A DNA stretch of 64,000 nucleotides from Listeria weihenstephanensis. GTDB lineage: Bacteria; Bacillota; Bacilli; Lactobacillales; Listeriaceae. The DNA lies in NCBI RefSeq assembly GCF_003534205.1, contig NZ_CP011102.1, positions 1,748,036 to 1,812,035 of the forward strand, written 5' to 3'. Positions within the stretch are counted from its first letter, which is position 1; each line of letters starts with the position of its first letter. The notes under the pieces were generated by a model. It was not told the DNA's origin. It saw nothing but the letters and a program-made list of their open reading frames with translations, and did no database searches. A program made the translations under genes and the position numbers. Below, piece by piece: positions 9,002 to 16,429 of the stretch.

Positions 9002-9030
9002 TTGAAATTCTCACATAAAGTAAGTATGAT
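9002..9030 (+). promoter_or_regulatory. Promoter of prli42
   Basis: TTGAAA (9002-9007), 17-bp spacer, TATGAT (9025-9030): a near-consensus sigma-A promoter. Transcription would start about 35 bases before the ORF. Confidence 0.82.
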
Positions 9031-9071
9031 AGAGATATCGAGATTTTATTTGGAAGGAGTCATCCAATACT

Positions 9072-9167
9072 ATGACTAACAAAAAAGTTGCTAAAGTAAT
9101 CGTTATTTTAATGCTAGTTGCAATCGTTGCTTCTTCTGTGTTAACAGGGGTTTTGATGTTCTTATAA
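9072..9167 (+). CDS. prli42: Prli42-like stressosome-anchoring membrane peptide (31 residues)
   Basis: A 31-codon ORF beginning MTNKKVAKVIVILMLV, with a short basic N-terminus and one transmembrane helix up to the end (...LTGVLMFL). The ribosome binding site TGGAAGGAG lies about 10 bases upstream, and a near-consensus promoter and a terminator bracket it. Length, sequence style and location between the bkd operon and the M20 peptidase gene match Prli42 (rli42 locus) of L. monocytogenes, a membrane peptide that tethers the stressosome and is needed to sense oxidative stress. The match is from memory, not alignment. Confidence 0.88.
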   Translation: MTNKKVAKVIVILMLVAIVASSVLTGVLMFL

Positions 9168-9191
9168 TTGCTAATAAAATTAAAAATGGCG

Positions 9192-9220
9192 AACCGCATA
9201 TTTATTTATGTGGTTTTTTT
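9192..9220 (+). terminator. Terminator after prli42
   Basis: AACCGCATA and TATGTGGTT form a 9-bp stem (one wobble) followed by a run of T. Confidence 0.88.
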
Positions 9221-9296
9221 GCGTCCCAATGAAAGGCATTGCTAGATAAGATCCTATTTGCCCGTCCAACCTCGTCATTTTGAACGTTTGATCGAA

Positions 9297-9333
9297 CTAA
9301 AAAAGAGTGATAGCGTAGGATTACGTATCACTC
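9297..9333 (-). terminator. Terminator of the ptb-bkd operon
   Basis: On the minus strand GAGTGATA-CGTA pairs with TACG-TATCACTC (one bulged base), followed by TTTTTT. It lies about 115 bases beyond the bkdB stop codon. Confidence 0.88.
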
Positions 9334-9340
9334 AAGAAAT

Positions 9341-9432
9341 CTAGGGAGTTTAGGGGTATGGATCTAGATGTAGTATATAAATACCCGCTGTAGCAAGCGC
9401 TAAAACATATAGCGCCAATTTCCACTCCCTAG
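9341..9432 (-). other. Three-way-junction-like structure in the bkdB 3' region
   Basis: Three perfect stems are nested here: an outer 9-bp stem (CTAGGGAGT at 9341-9349 with ACTCCCTAG at 9424-9432) encloses GGGTAT/ATACCC (9354-9359 and 9381-9386) and GCGCTA/TAGCGC (9397-9402 and 9410-9415). The intrinsic terminator at 9297-9333 follows on the minus strand. This covers the gene-free stretch 9222-9448; nothing else is seen there. Confidence 0.6.
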
Positions 9433-9448
9433 TATATCCATTTTTAAA

Positions 9449-10714
9449 TTAATAAATTGGTGTATTTTCTTTCGTGATGGTTTCTATATTTTGTTTGACT
9501 TTATTTAAGAATCGTCCAGCAACTAGTCCGTCTAAAATACGGTGATCAATTGACAGACATAGATTCACCATATTACGGATTGCAATCATATCGTCAATAA
9601 CCACAGGACGTTTCACAATGGACTCGACTTGCAAAATCGCTGCTTGCGGATGATTGATGATTCCCATCGATTGTACAGAACCAAATGAACCTGTACTATT
9701 CACCGTGAACGTGCCACCCGACATATCGTCTTGTGTTAATTTCCCAGCACGCGCTTTAGCCGCTAGTTGACTGATCTCACGAGCAATTCCTTTGATCGAT
9801 TTCTCGTCTGCATTTTTAATAACAGGAACGAAAAGGTGGCTATCCGTCGCAACAGCAATGGAAATATTGATATCCGCGCGTTCAATGATTTTATCGCCAG
9901 CCCATGTACTATTTAAAATTGGGAACTCTTTCAGCGCTTGTGCTACAGCTTTCACGAAAAATGCAAAATACGTTAGCGAATAGCCCTCTTCTGCTTTGAA
10001 TTTGTTTTTGAGCGCATCACGATGGCGAACAAGGCCCGTTGCGTCTGCTTCGACCATCATCCAAGCATGTGGAATTTCGTGTTTGCTTGCAACCATGTGT
10101 TTTGCAATCGCTTTTCTGATTCCATCAATCGGAACTTCACGATCACCAACTTGACTTGTTGGCATCGGAGCGCTAGGCTGTGACGGTGTTGATACAGCTT
10201 TAGGTTCTTCTGTTGGTTTCGCGACATTAGCAACTGGCGCGCCATTTTCTACATAAGCAAGCACATCTTTTCGCGTAATTCGGCCATCGCGACCTGAGCC
10301 ACTCACATTAGCTAAATCGATGCCATGTTCTGCTGCAAGCGTTAAGACTGCCGGTGAAAAACGACCTGCTCCCGCTGATTGTTTCACGGGTGCTTTTTTA
10401 GAGGCTGGCGTTTGTTCAGGAGTAGCTTGTTGCGTCGTCGCTGTTTCTTTTTCTTCCGACTCCGCAGCTTCACCTTCTGTTTCTAAAATACAAATCACAG
10501 CTCCAACATCTAATGTTTCATCTTCTTCTGCGATTAATTCTTTGATTGTACCTGTAAAAGAAGATGGGATTTCTGCTGTTACTTTATCCGTCAATACTTC
10601 TGCTAAGGCATCGTATTTATTTACGTGGTCACCAGGTGCAACTAACCACTGGCTAATCGTTCCCTCTGTTACGCTTTCACCAAGTTGTGGCATTGTAATT
10701 TTTTCAAGTGCCAT
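9449..10714 (-). CDS. bkdB: Branched-chain 2-oxo acid dehydrogenase E2 (dihydrolipoyl acyltransferase)
   Basis: 421 residues. E2 core of the BKD complex; transfers branched acyl groups from lipoate to CoA. Lipoyl domain at the N-terminus with the modified Lys in EVLTDKVTAEIPS (about residue 44). A Pro/Ala-rich linker follows, then the E3/E1-binding segment (FSPAVLTLAAEHGIDL ... GRITRKDV, about 118-152), a second linker, and the catalytic domain ending with HRILDGLVAGRFL (His and Asp of the active site). It is the last gene of the operon; a terminator lies about 115 bases downstream. Confidence 0.96.
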   Translation of the reverse strand: MALEKITMPQLGESVTEGTISQWLVAPGDHVNKYDALAEVLTDKVTAEIPSSFTGTIKELIAEEDETLDVGAVICILETEGEAAESEEKETATTQQATPEQTPASKKAPVKQSAGAGRFSPAVLTLAAEHGIDLANVSGSGRDGRITRKDVLAYVENGAPVANVAKPTEEPKAVSTPSQPSAPMPTSQVGDREVPIDGIRKAIAKHMVASKHEIPHAWMMVEADATGLVRHRDALKNKFKAEEGYSLTYFAFFVKAVAQALKEFPILNSTWAGDKIIERADINISIAVATDSHLFVPVIKNADEKSIKGIAREISQLAAKARAGKLTQDDMSGGTFTVNSTGSFGSVQSMGIINHPQAAILQVESIVKRPVVIDDMIAIRNMVNLCLSIDHRILDGLVAGRFLNKVKQNIETITKENTPIY

Positions 10715-10728
10715 TCTTTTTCACTCCT

Positions 10729-11712
10729 TTAAAATTCCGCTAAATCACGCATCGCTTTTTCAACTTTATCTGGATTGATCATAAAATATTTCTCCATAGT
10801 TGGTGCAAAAGGCATCGCTGGGGTATCTGGACCAGCTAAACGCTTGATTGGTGCATCCAGATCAAAGAGGCAATGTTCCGCGATGGTTGCGGCTACTTCG
10901 CCAATGATGCTACCTTCTTTATTATCTTCCGTTACGAGTAGCACTTTTCCGGTCTTTTTCGCAGCTTCGATAATGGCTTCTTTGTCTAACGGATAAATCG
11001 TGCGGAGATCCAGAATTTCAGCTTCAATGCCATCGCTCGCTAATTTTTCGGCGGCTTGTTGCGCAAAATGCACGGCTAAACCATATGTGATGACCGTTAA
11101 ATCATCGCCTTCGCGGACAACATTTGCTTTACCAATCGGAACCGTATAATCTGTGTCTGGAACTTCGCCTTTAATAAGACGGTACGCGCGCTTGTGCTCC
11201 AAGAAAAGAACTGGATCATTATCGCGAATCGCAGCTTTCAAAAGTCCTTTAGCATCGTATGGGCTCGATGGCATCACAATTTTAAGTCCCGGTTGGCCTG
11301 AGAAAACTTTCTCGATCGATTGGGAATGATAAAGTGCACCATGAACACCCCCACCGTATGGCGCTCTAAATACAATCGGGCAATCCCAATCATTGTTTGA
11401 GCGGTAACGAATGCGCGATGCTTCGGAAATAATTTGGTTCACCGCAGGCATGATAAAATCAGCAAATTGCATTTCAGCAACAGGACGCATGCCATACATC
11501 GCAGCACCGATACCAACACCAGCAATAGCGGATTCAGCAAGTGGCGTATCGAGCACGCGGTCTTCGCCAAATTGGTCGTAGAGGCCAGCAGTTGCTTTAA
11601 ATACGCCTCCTTTTTTCCCGACATCTTCTCCTAAAATAAATACATTTTCATCGCGTTCCATTTCTTCACGAAGCGCGGCCGTAATCGCATCAATATATGA
11701 AATGACAGGCAT
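10729..11712 (-). CDS. bkdAB: Branched-chain 2-oxo acid dehydrogenase E1 beta subunit
   Basis: 327 residues, full length. It forms the thiamine-diphosphate-dependent E1 with BkdAA and decarboxylates the keto acids of Leu, Ile and Val. The transketolase-like pyrimidine-binding domain opens with ALREEMERDENVFILGEDVG (about residues 12-31) and includes FADFIMPAVNQI and FRAPYGGG. The C-terminal transketolase domain has DLRTIYPLD and VTEDNKEGS. The ATG has AGGAGG upstream; 14 bases separate it from bkdB. Confidence 0.96.
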   Translation of the reverse strand: MPVISYIDAITAALREEMERDENVFILGEDVGKKGGVFKATAGLYDQFGEDRVLDTPLAESAIAGVGIGAAMYGMRPVAEMQFADFIMPAVNQIISEASRIRYRSNNDWDCPIVFRAPYGGGVHGALYHSQSIEKVFSGQPGLKIVMPSSPYDAKGLLKAAIRDNDPVLFLEHKRAYRLIKGEVPDTDYTVPIGKANVVREGDDLTVITYGLAVHFAQQAAEKLASDGIEAEILDLRTIYPLDKEAIIEAAKKTGKVLLVTEDNKEGSIIGEVAATIAEHCLFDLDAPIKRLAGPDTPAMPFAPTMEKYFMINPDKVEKAMRDLAEF

Positions 11713-11761
11713 TATTATTCCTCCTAAATGGTTGGTTTTTCATGAACTGCCAACCTTAGTC

Positions 11762-12754
11762 TTAATTGGTCGGTTCTTCGTAGACGTGAAGTAGGGCTGA
11801 TTCTGGTTCTGCATAACTTGCCGCTTCCGCGTAGTCTGTTGCATCGTTCACCAATGTCATCACTTCTTTTTCAAACGCTTCTTTTTTGGCGTCGTCTAGA
11901 ATACCGAGCGCTTCTAATTCTTCCGTGTAAACAGCAAGTGGATCGCGTTCTTTCGCTTTGTTTACTTCTTCTAGTGTCCGATAGCTTCTATCATCATCGT
12001 CTGAGGAATGAGGCGTGAAGCGGTATGTCATTGTTTCAATCAAAGTTGGGCCTTCCCCACGACGGGCACGATCGGTCGCTTCTTTAAATGCTAAGTAAAC
12101 TTCGGTCATGTTATTTCCATCGACGCGAACGCCTGGAATGCCGTAACCTAGGGCGCGATCGGAAAGTTTTGCAGCAGCATATTGCTTCTCAACTGGAACA
12201 GATATCGCATACTGGTTATTATGGATCACGAAGACAACAGGCAATTTATGCACACTCGCAAAATTGATACCTTCATGAAAATCGCCTTGATTGGAGGAAC
12301 CTTCGCCTGTAGAAGTATAGGCAACGATTGGATCTTTTTTCATTTTCGCAGCGAGACCAATTCCTGCTGCATGCGGAAATTGTGTTGTTACCGGCGAGCT
12401 TTGCGTCACGATTCGGTTTGATTTTTGACCGAAATGAGCAGGCATTTGGCGACCGCCAGAGTTTGGATCTTCCGCTTTTGCGAATGCACTGAGCATGATG
12501 TCGCGCGCAGTCATACCGAATGAAAGGACAACGGCAAGATCGCGGTAATAAGGCAGACAGTAATCTTTCTCCAAATCAAAAGCAAATGCTGCACCGATTT
12601 GAGCAATTTCCTGTCCTTGTCCTGATATTGTAAACGGTATTTTCCCAGATCGATTGAGCAACCATAAGCGCTCATCAATGCGTCGTGTTAAGAGTAATTT
12701 CTTATACATTTCTAATAAGGTTTCATCTGATAAACCTGTTTCTTTTAATCCCAT
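11762..12754 (-). CDS. bkdAA: Branched-chain 2-oxo acid dehydrogenase E1 alpha subunit
   Basis: 330 residues. ThDP-binding subunit with the motif GEGSSNQGDFHEGINFASVHKLPVVFVIHNN (diphosphate/Mg site, about residues 157-187; quoted in part as GEGSSNQGDF). The phosphorylation-loop equivalent is TYRFTPHSSDDDDRSYR. An upstream TTG at 12760 is in frame, but the ATG at 12754 lies 10 bases from AGGAGG and is the better start. It sits between lpdA (22 bases upstream) and bkdAB (49 bases downstream). Confidence 0.95.
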   Translation of the reverse strand: MGLKETGLSDETLLEMYKKLLLTRRIDERLWLLNRSGKIPFTISGQGQEIAQIGAAFAFDLEKDYCLPYYRDLAVVLSFGMTARDIMLSAFAKAEDPNSGGRQMPAHFGQKSNRIVTQSSPVTTQFPHAAGIGLAAKMKKDPIVAYTSTGEGSSNQGDFHEGINFASVHKLPVVFVIHNNQYAISVPVEKQYAAAKLSDRALGYGIPGVRVDGNNMTEVYLAFKEATDRARRGEGPTLIETMTYRFTPHSSDDDDRSYRTLEEVNKAKERDPLAVYTEELEALGILDDAKKEAFEKEVMTLVNDATDYAEAASYAEPESALLHVYEEPTN

Positions 12755-12776
12755 TGCCAAATTTCCTCCTTATTTG

Positions 12777-14201
12777 TTATCCATGAATAGCTAGTCCGTC
12801 AACAGCAAGCGCGGCTTCACCGAATGCTTCTGCGAGCGTTGGATGCGGGTGAATCGTGCTGCCAATTTCAAATGGTGTCGCGTCAAGCACGTGTGCGAGC
12901 GCGGCTTCTGAAATCATATCTGTCACGTGTGGTCCAATCATAAAGACACCTAGTAGATCATTTGTTTTCTTATCTGCAATCACTTTGATGAAACCGTCTG
13001 ACTCCCCGTAAACAAGCGCCTTTCCAATTCCTCGGAAAAAGAACTTACCGGTTTTGACTTCATAGCCCTGTTCTTTCGCTTGTTCCTCGGTAATACCGAC
13101 ACTAGCAATCTCTGGTGATGTATACGTACAGCGTGGTACGTGATTATAATTAATGGCTGGTTGAGGATTGCCACTGATGTCTTCTGCGGCAATGATGCCT
13201 TCTTCCATCGCGACGTGCGCTAATTGCAAGCCACCGATACAATCGCCAACCGCATAAATATGACTCTCTTTTGTTCGGAAATTGGGCGCTACTTGAATCA
13301 CGCCTTTGTCGACGATGATATCCGTATTTTCAAGTCCGATATTCTCAACATTTGCAGCACGCCCAACGGAAACGAGCATTTTTGAAGCTGTGAATGTTTG
13401 CTCGGTGCCTTTGACGATCGCTTTTATTTCAACGCCATCCGCAGTTTTTTGAAAAGTATCTGCTTGAACCTCAGCGCTGGTTACAATATTGATTTTTTTC
13501 TTTTTGTAGAGGCGGTGCAGTTCTTTTGAAATTTCTTTGTCTTCGGTTGGCAAAATGCGATCGCTATATTCAACCACTGTAACTTCGACGCCGAAATCAT
13601 GTAACATAGATGCCCATTCCATTCCAATCACGCCACCGCCAACGATGATGATCGATTCTGGCAATGTGTCTAATTGTAGTGCACCGTCCGATGATAATAC
13701 GAACTCTTCGTCAAACGCAAGACCTTTTAGAGCACGAGGCTTGGAACCAGTTGCGATAATAAGGTTTTTAGGAATCAGCATTTCATTTTCTCGTCCATCT
13801 GCAAACTCGACGGAAATAGTTCCCGCTGTTGGTGAGAAGATCGATGGGCCAAGAATCATGCCCTTGCCTTCATATAAATCAATTTTACCTTTTTTAAACA
13901 GTTGCACGATACCGCTCTCTAATTGATCCACGATGCCCTGTTTCCGTTCTTGTGCTTTTATAAAACTGAATGTCGGTTCTGGTGCTTCAACGCCGAATTC
14001 AGCTGCTTTTTTCACAGTTTGTAGCACTTCTGCTGAGCGGAGCAATGCTTTACTTGGAATACAACCACGATGCAAACACGTACCGCCAAGTCGATCTTTT
14101 TCAACAACCGCTACCGTTAAGCCTTTTTGAGAAGCACGTATTGCCGCGACATAACCGCCCGTTCCACCACCGAGTACTACTACATCATATTCTTTCGCCA
14201 T
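12777..14201 (-). CDS. lpdA: Dihydrolipoyl dehydrogenase (E3) of the BKD complex
   Basis: 474 residues. FAD-dependent enzyme that reoxidises lipoamide with NAD. An N-terminal FAD loop (VVLGGGTGGYVAAIRA) and the redox disulfide in GGTCLHRGCIPSK (about residues 41-53) are present. The NAD loop is IIVGGGVIGMEWASML (about 185-200), and the active-site His-Glu pair is in HPHPTLAEAFGE near the C-terminus. It starts 3 bases after buk. Another E3 for pyruvate dehydrogenase would be expected elsewhere in the genome. Confidence 0.95.
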   Translation of the reverse strand: MAKEYDVVVLGGGTGGYVAAIRASQKGLTVAVVEKDRLGGTCLHRGCIPSKALLRSAEVLQTVKKAAEFGVEAPEPTFSFIKAQERKQGIVDQLESGIVQLFKKGKIDLYEGKGMILGPSIFSPTAGTISVEFADGRENEMLIPKNLIIATGSKPRALKGLAFDEEFVLSSDGALQLDTLPESIIIVGGGVIGMEWASMLHDFGVEVTVVEYSDRILPTEDKEISKELHRLYKKKKINIVTSAEVQADTFQKTADGVEIKAIVKGTEQTFTASKMLVSVGRAANVENIGLENTDIIVDKGVIQVAPNFRTKESHIYAVGDCIGGLQLAHVAMEEGIIAAEDISGNPQPAINYNHVPRCTYTSPEIASVGITEEQAKEQGYEVKTGKFFFRGIGKALVYGESDGFIKVIADKKTNDLLGVFMIGPHVTDMISEAALAHVLDATPFEIGSTIHPHPTLAEAFGEAALAVDGLAIHG

Positions 14202-14204
14202 TTC

Positions 14205-15278
14205 TTATACCTCTCCTTCGTAAACTTTCGCTTCTTCTATTCCTTGCAAAATTCGTTGGGCACCCTCGTTCAGCGCAGCCATTTCGTCCTCACCAGGCTC
14301 TGTTACAATTGGGGCCATCCACTGAATATATTGGCTAATTTCTTTTATAAAATTCTCACTCCGAGCTAAGCCACCTGTCAAAATAATCGCGTCGATTTCA
14401 CCTTTTAATACGGCCGCATTGGCACCGATTTCTTTTGCCACTTGATAGGCCATAGCTTCGAACAACGCGAGCGCTTCTTTGTCACCGGCTTTTATTTGTC
14501 GCTCGATATCCCGTAAGTCGTTCGTTCCTTTATAGGAAACCAGACCGCCGCGACCAACGAGCTCTTTATGTAGTGCTTCTTCAGACGTATCTTTTTCAAA
14601 AGCCCACGCGAGAAAACTAGCCATCGGAAGTGAACCAGATCGTTCAGGGCTCATTGGGCCATCACCATCAAGCGCGTTATTGACATCGATAACTCGACCT
14701 TGTTGATGCGAGCCAACCGAGATACCGCCACCGAGATGTGCCACGATGAAATTCGACGTTTCGTAAGTTCTACCTAATTTCGCCGCCACATTCCTTGCCA
14801 CTGCTTTGTGATTCAGCGCGTGAAAAATACTTTGCCGTTCAATATTCACGTTTCCAGAATATCTCGCCACAGACGCCAGCTCATCCACCACAACTGGGTC
14901 GACAATATATGCCGCAACACCGTGGTCCTTCGCAATTTTACGAGCAAGTAACCCACCGAGGTTCGATGCATGCTGTCCAGAAACACCAATTTCTAAATCT
15001 TGTTGCATCGCGTCATTCACTTCATATGTTCCACCAGCCATCGGTCTTAGCAAACCGCCACGACCAACAATCCCAGCCACATTTGTCAAGTCTGTTGATG
15101 CCAGCGCCTCTTTCACTAATTGATAACGAAAATCGAACTGATCCAAGATAGTTGCAAAAGTCGCCATCGTTTCTCTCGTATGTGAAATTTCTTCTTTTAG
15201 AATGACTGTATCGCCCTGAAATAAAGCAATTTTTGTTGATGTCGATCCTGGATTAATTGCCAACACTTGAAAAGTCAC
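14205..15278 (-). CDS. buk: Butyrate kinase (branched-chain acyl kinase)
   Basis: 357 residues, acetokinase family. It converts butyryl- or branched acyl-phosphate to the acid, making ATP. Motifs: INPGSTSTKIALF at the N-terminus, VGRGGLL and VAHLGGGISVGSH, and DGDGPMSPERSGSLP. The frame reaches an ATG at 15284, but GTG at 15278 has TATGGGGGT spaced 5-7 bases before it and gives the usual N-terminus (MTFQVLAINPG), so I prefer it. It lies between ptb and lpdA in the operon. Confidence 0.93.
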   Translation of the reverse strand: MTFQVLAINPGSTSTKIALFQGDTVILKEEISHTRETMATFATILDQFDFRYQLVKEALASTDLTNVAGIVGRGGLLRPMAGGTYEVNDAMQQDLEIGVSGQHASNLGGLLARKIAKDHGVAAYIVDPVVVDELASVARYSGNVNIERQSIFHALNHKAVARNVAAKLGRTYETSNFIVAHLGGGISVGSHQQGRVIDVNNALDGDGPMSPERSGSLPMASFLAWAFEKDTSEEALHKELVGRGGLVSYKGTNDLRDIERQIKAGDKEALALFEAMAYQVAKEIGANAAVLKGEIDAIILTGGLARSENFIKEISQYIQWMAPIVTEPGEDEMAALNEGAQRILQGIEEAKVYEGEV

Positions 15279-15404
15279 GCACATACCCCCATAGGAACCA
15301 AATTTGTCGAATATTCAACTCTCGTCTATTGTATCACGTGCCTATCACAAACTTAAAAAGCTTTGCACCCCAACACTTGAAATCGTTTTATTCAAAGTTT
15401 TGTA

Positions 15405-16277
15405 TCATTTTCCGATCATTCCGACTGTTAGTATTAATGACGCAAGTTTGTTATCCACCGAATCGCTTCTAGAAGCAATAATGACTGGCACTTTTACACC
15501 AGCTATAATCCCGCCAACTCTAGCTCCTGCAAAGAAAACGAGTGATTTATATAGAATATTTCCCGCTTCAATAGAGGGTACAATCAAAATATCTGCATCC
15601 CCAGCTACTTCATTCGTAATATTCTTGTGAACGGCTGCTGCTTTAGAGATCGCGTTATCAAAAGCAAGCGGACCTTCTACCGCGGCGTCCTCAGGAAAGG
15701 CTTTGAAGTAAGCAGCTACTTGCGCGGCTTGAATAGAGGATTTCATTTTTGGATTTTCTTTTTCAACAGCGCTAAGAATGGCCACTTTCGGGCGCTTAAT
15801 GCCTAATTTATGAGCAACTTCAATCGCATTATGTGTGATTTGAATCTGCTCCTCCTCTGTTGGCGCGATGTTCATGGCCACGTCGGATACGATAAGTGGT
15901 TTATCATAGGCAGGTAGTTCAAAAACGGAAACGTGTGATAATAACTCCTTATCTCGTAACTGAAACTCTTTTTTCAAAATTGTTTTTAAAATAAGTGCCG
16001 TTGGGAGATTCCCTTTCATCAAAATATCGGCTTTTTTTTCAGCTACAGCACGCGCAGCTTGTTCGACCGCTTGTTGATCTGAAATCGTGGCGATGACTTG
16101 CACATTTGGAGAAGTGATTGGAATGAGCTCCTCTCGCCCAAATAACATGAAATCAGCAATTCCCAATTCCAACGCTTGTTCCACAACTTCTAAAATAATC
16201 GGATCATCCGCACCAGCAATTGCTATTGTTACTTTTTCATTTGGAACTACTGGATCGAATACTGATTTTATCGTCAT
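15405..16277 (-). CDS. ptb: Phosphate butyryltransferase
   Basis: 290 residues, Pta/Ptb family. It exchanges CoA for phosphate on butyryl- or branched acyl-CoA, feeding Buk. Motifs include VTIAIAGADDPIILEVVEQA, LMKGNLPTA (about 125-133), VSDVAMNIAPT, and VPSIEAGNILYKSL with FFAGARVGGIIAGVKVPVI toward the end. ATG with TAGGAGG upstream. First gene of the ptb-buk-lpdA-bkdAA-bkdAB-bkdB operon; 126 bases separate it from buk. In Listeria this operon feeds anteiso fatty acid synthesis as well as ATP production. Confidence 0.95.
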   Translation of the reverse strand: MTIKSVFDPVVPNEKVTIAIAGADDPIILEVVEQALELGIADFMLFGREELIPITSPNVQVIATISDQQAVEQAARAVAEKKADILMKGNLPTALILKTILKKEFQLRDKELLSHVSVFELPAYDKPLIVSDVAMNIAPTEEEQIQITHNAIEVAHKLGIKRPKVAILSAVEKENPKMKSSIQAAQVAAYFKAFPEDAAVEGPLAFDNAISKAAAVHKNITNEVAGDADILIVPSIEAGNILYKSLVFFAGARVGGIIAGVKVPVIIASRSDSVDNKLASLILTVGMIGK

Positions 16278-16306
16278 ATAAAGCCTCCTAAATTTGATTT
16301 TTCGCA

Positions 16307-16337
16307 GAAAAAAACCTACACCTCAAATTTAGTAGTT
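16307..16337 (-). promoter_or_regulatory. Terminator-like hairpin in the ptb leader
   Basis: Minus strand AACTAC ... GTAGGTT (one bulge) followed by seven T, located between the ptb promoter and its ribosome binding site. The stem is short, so this is a candidate attenuator only. Confidence 0.35.
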
Positions 16338-16373
16338 GTTTTTATGACCAGGTAATAAAAAAGCTACCTCATC

Positions 16374-16402
16374 ATTGTAAGCAAATTTCTTTTGAGATGC
16401 AA
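16374..16402 (-). promoter_or_regulatory. Promoter of the ptb-bkd operon
   Basis: Minus strand TTGCAT (16397-16402), 17-bp spacer, TACAAT (16374-16379), between recN and ptb. Expected transcript start about 90 bases before ptb. Confidence 0.75.
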
Positions 16403-16429
16403 GTTATTTAATTAGTTTTCAAGTAACGC

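Noticed and set aside
10320-10778. A 152-codon plus-strand frame over bkdB
   Set aside because: Antisense to the lipoyl and linker region; composition is that of the reversed linker, and no start signals exist.
13537-13926. A 129-codon plus-strand frame inside lpdA
   Set aside because: It is fully antisense to a well-conserved gene, and codon pattern and composition fit a shadow.
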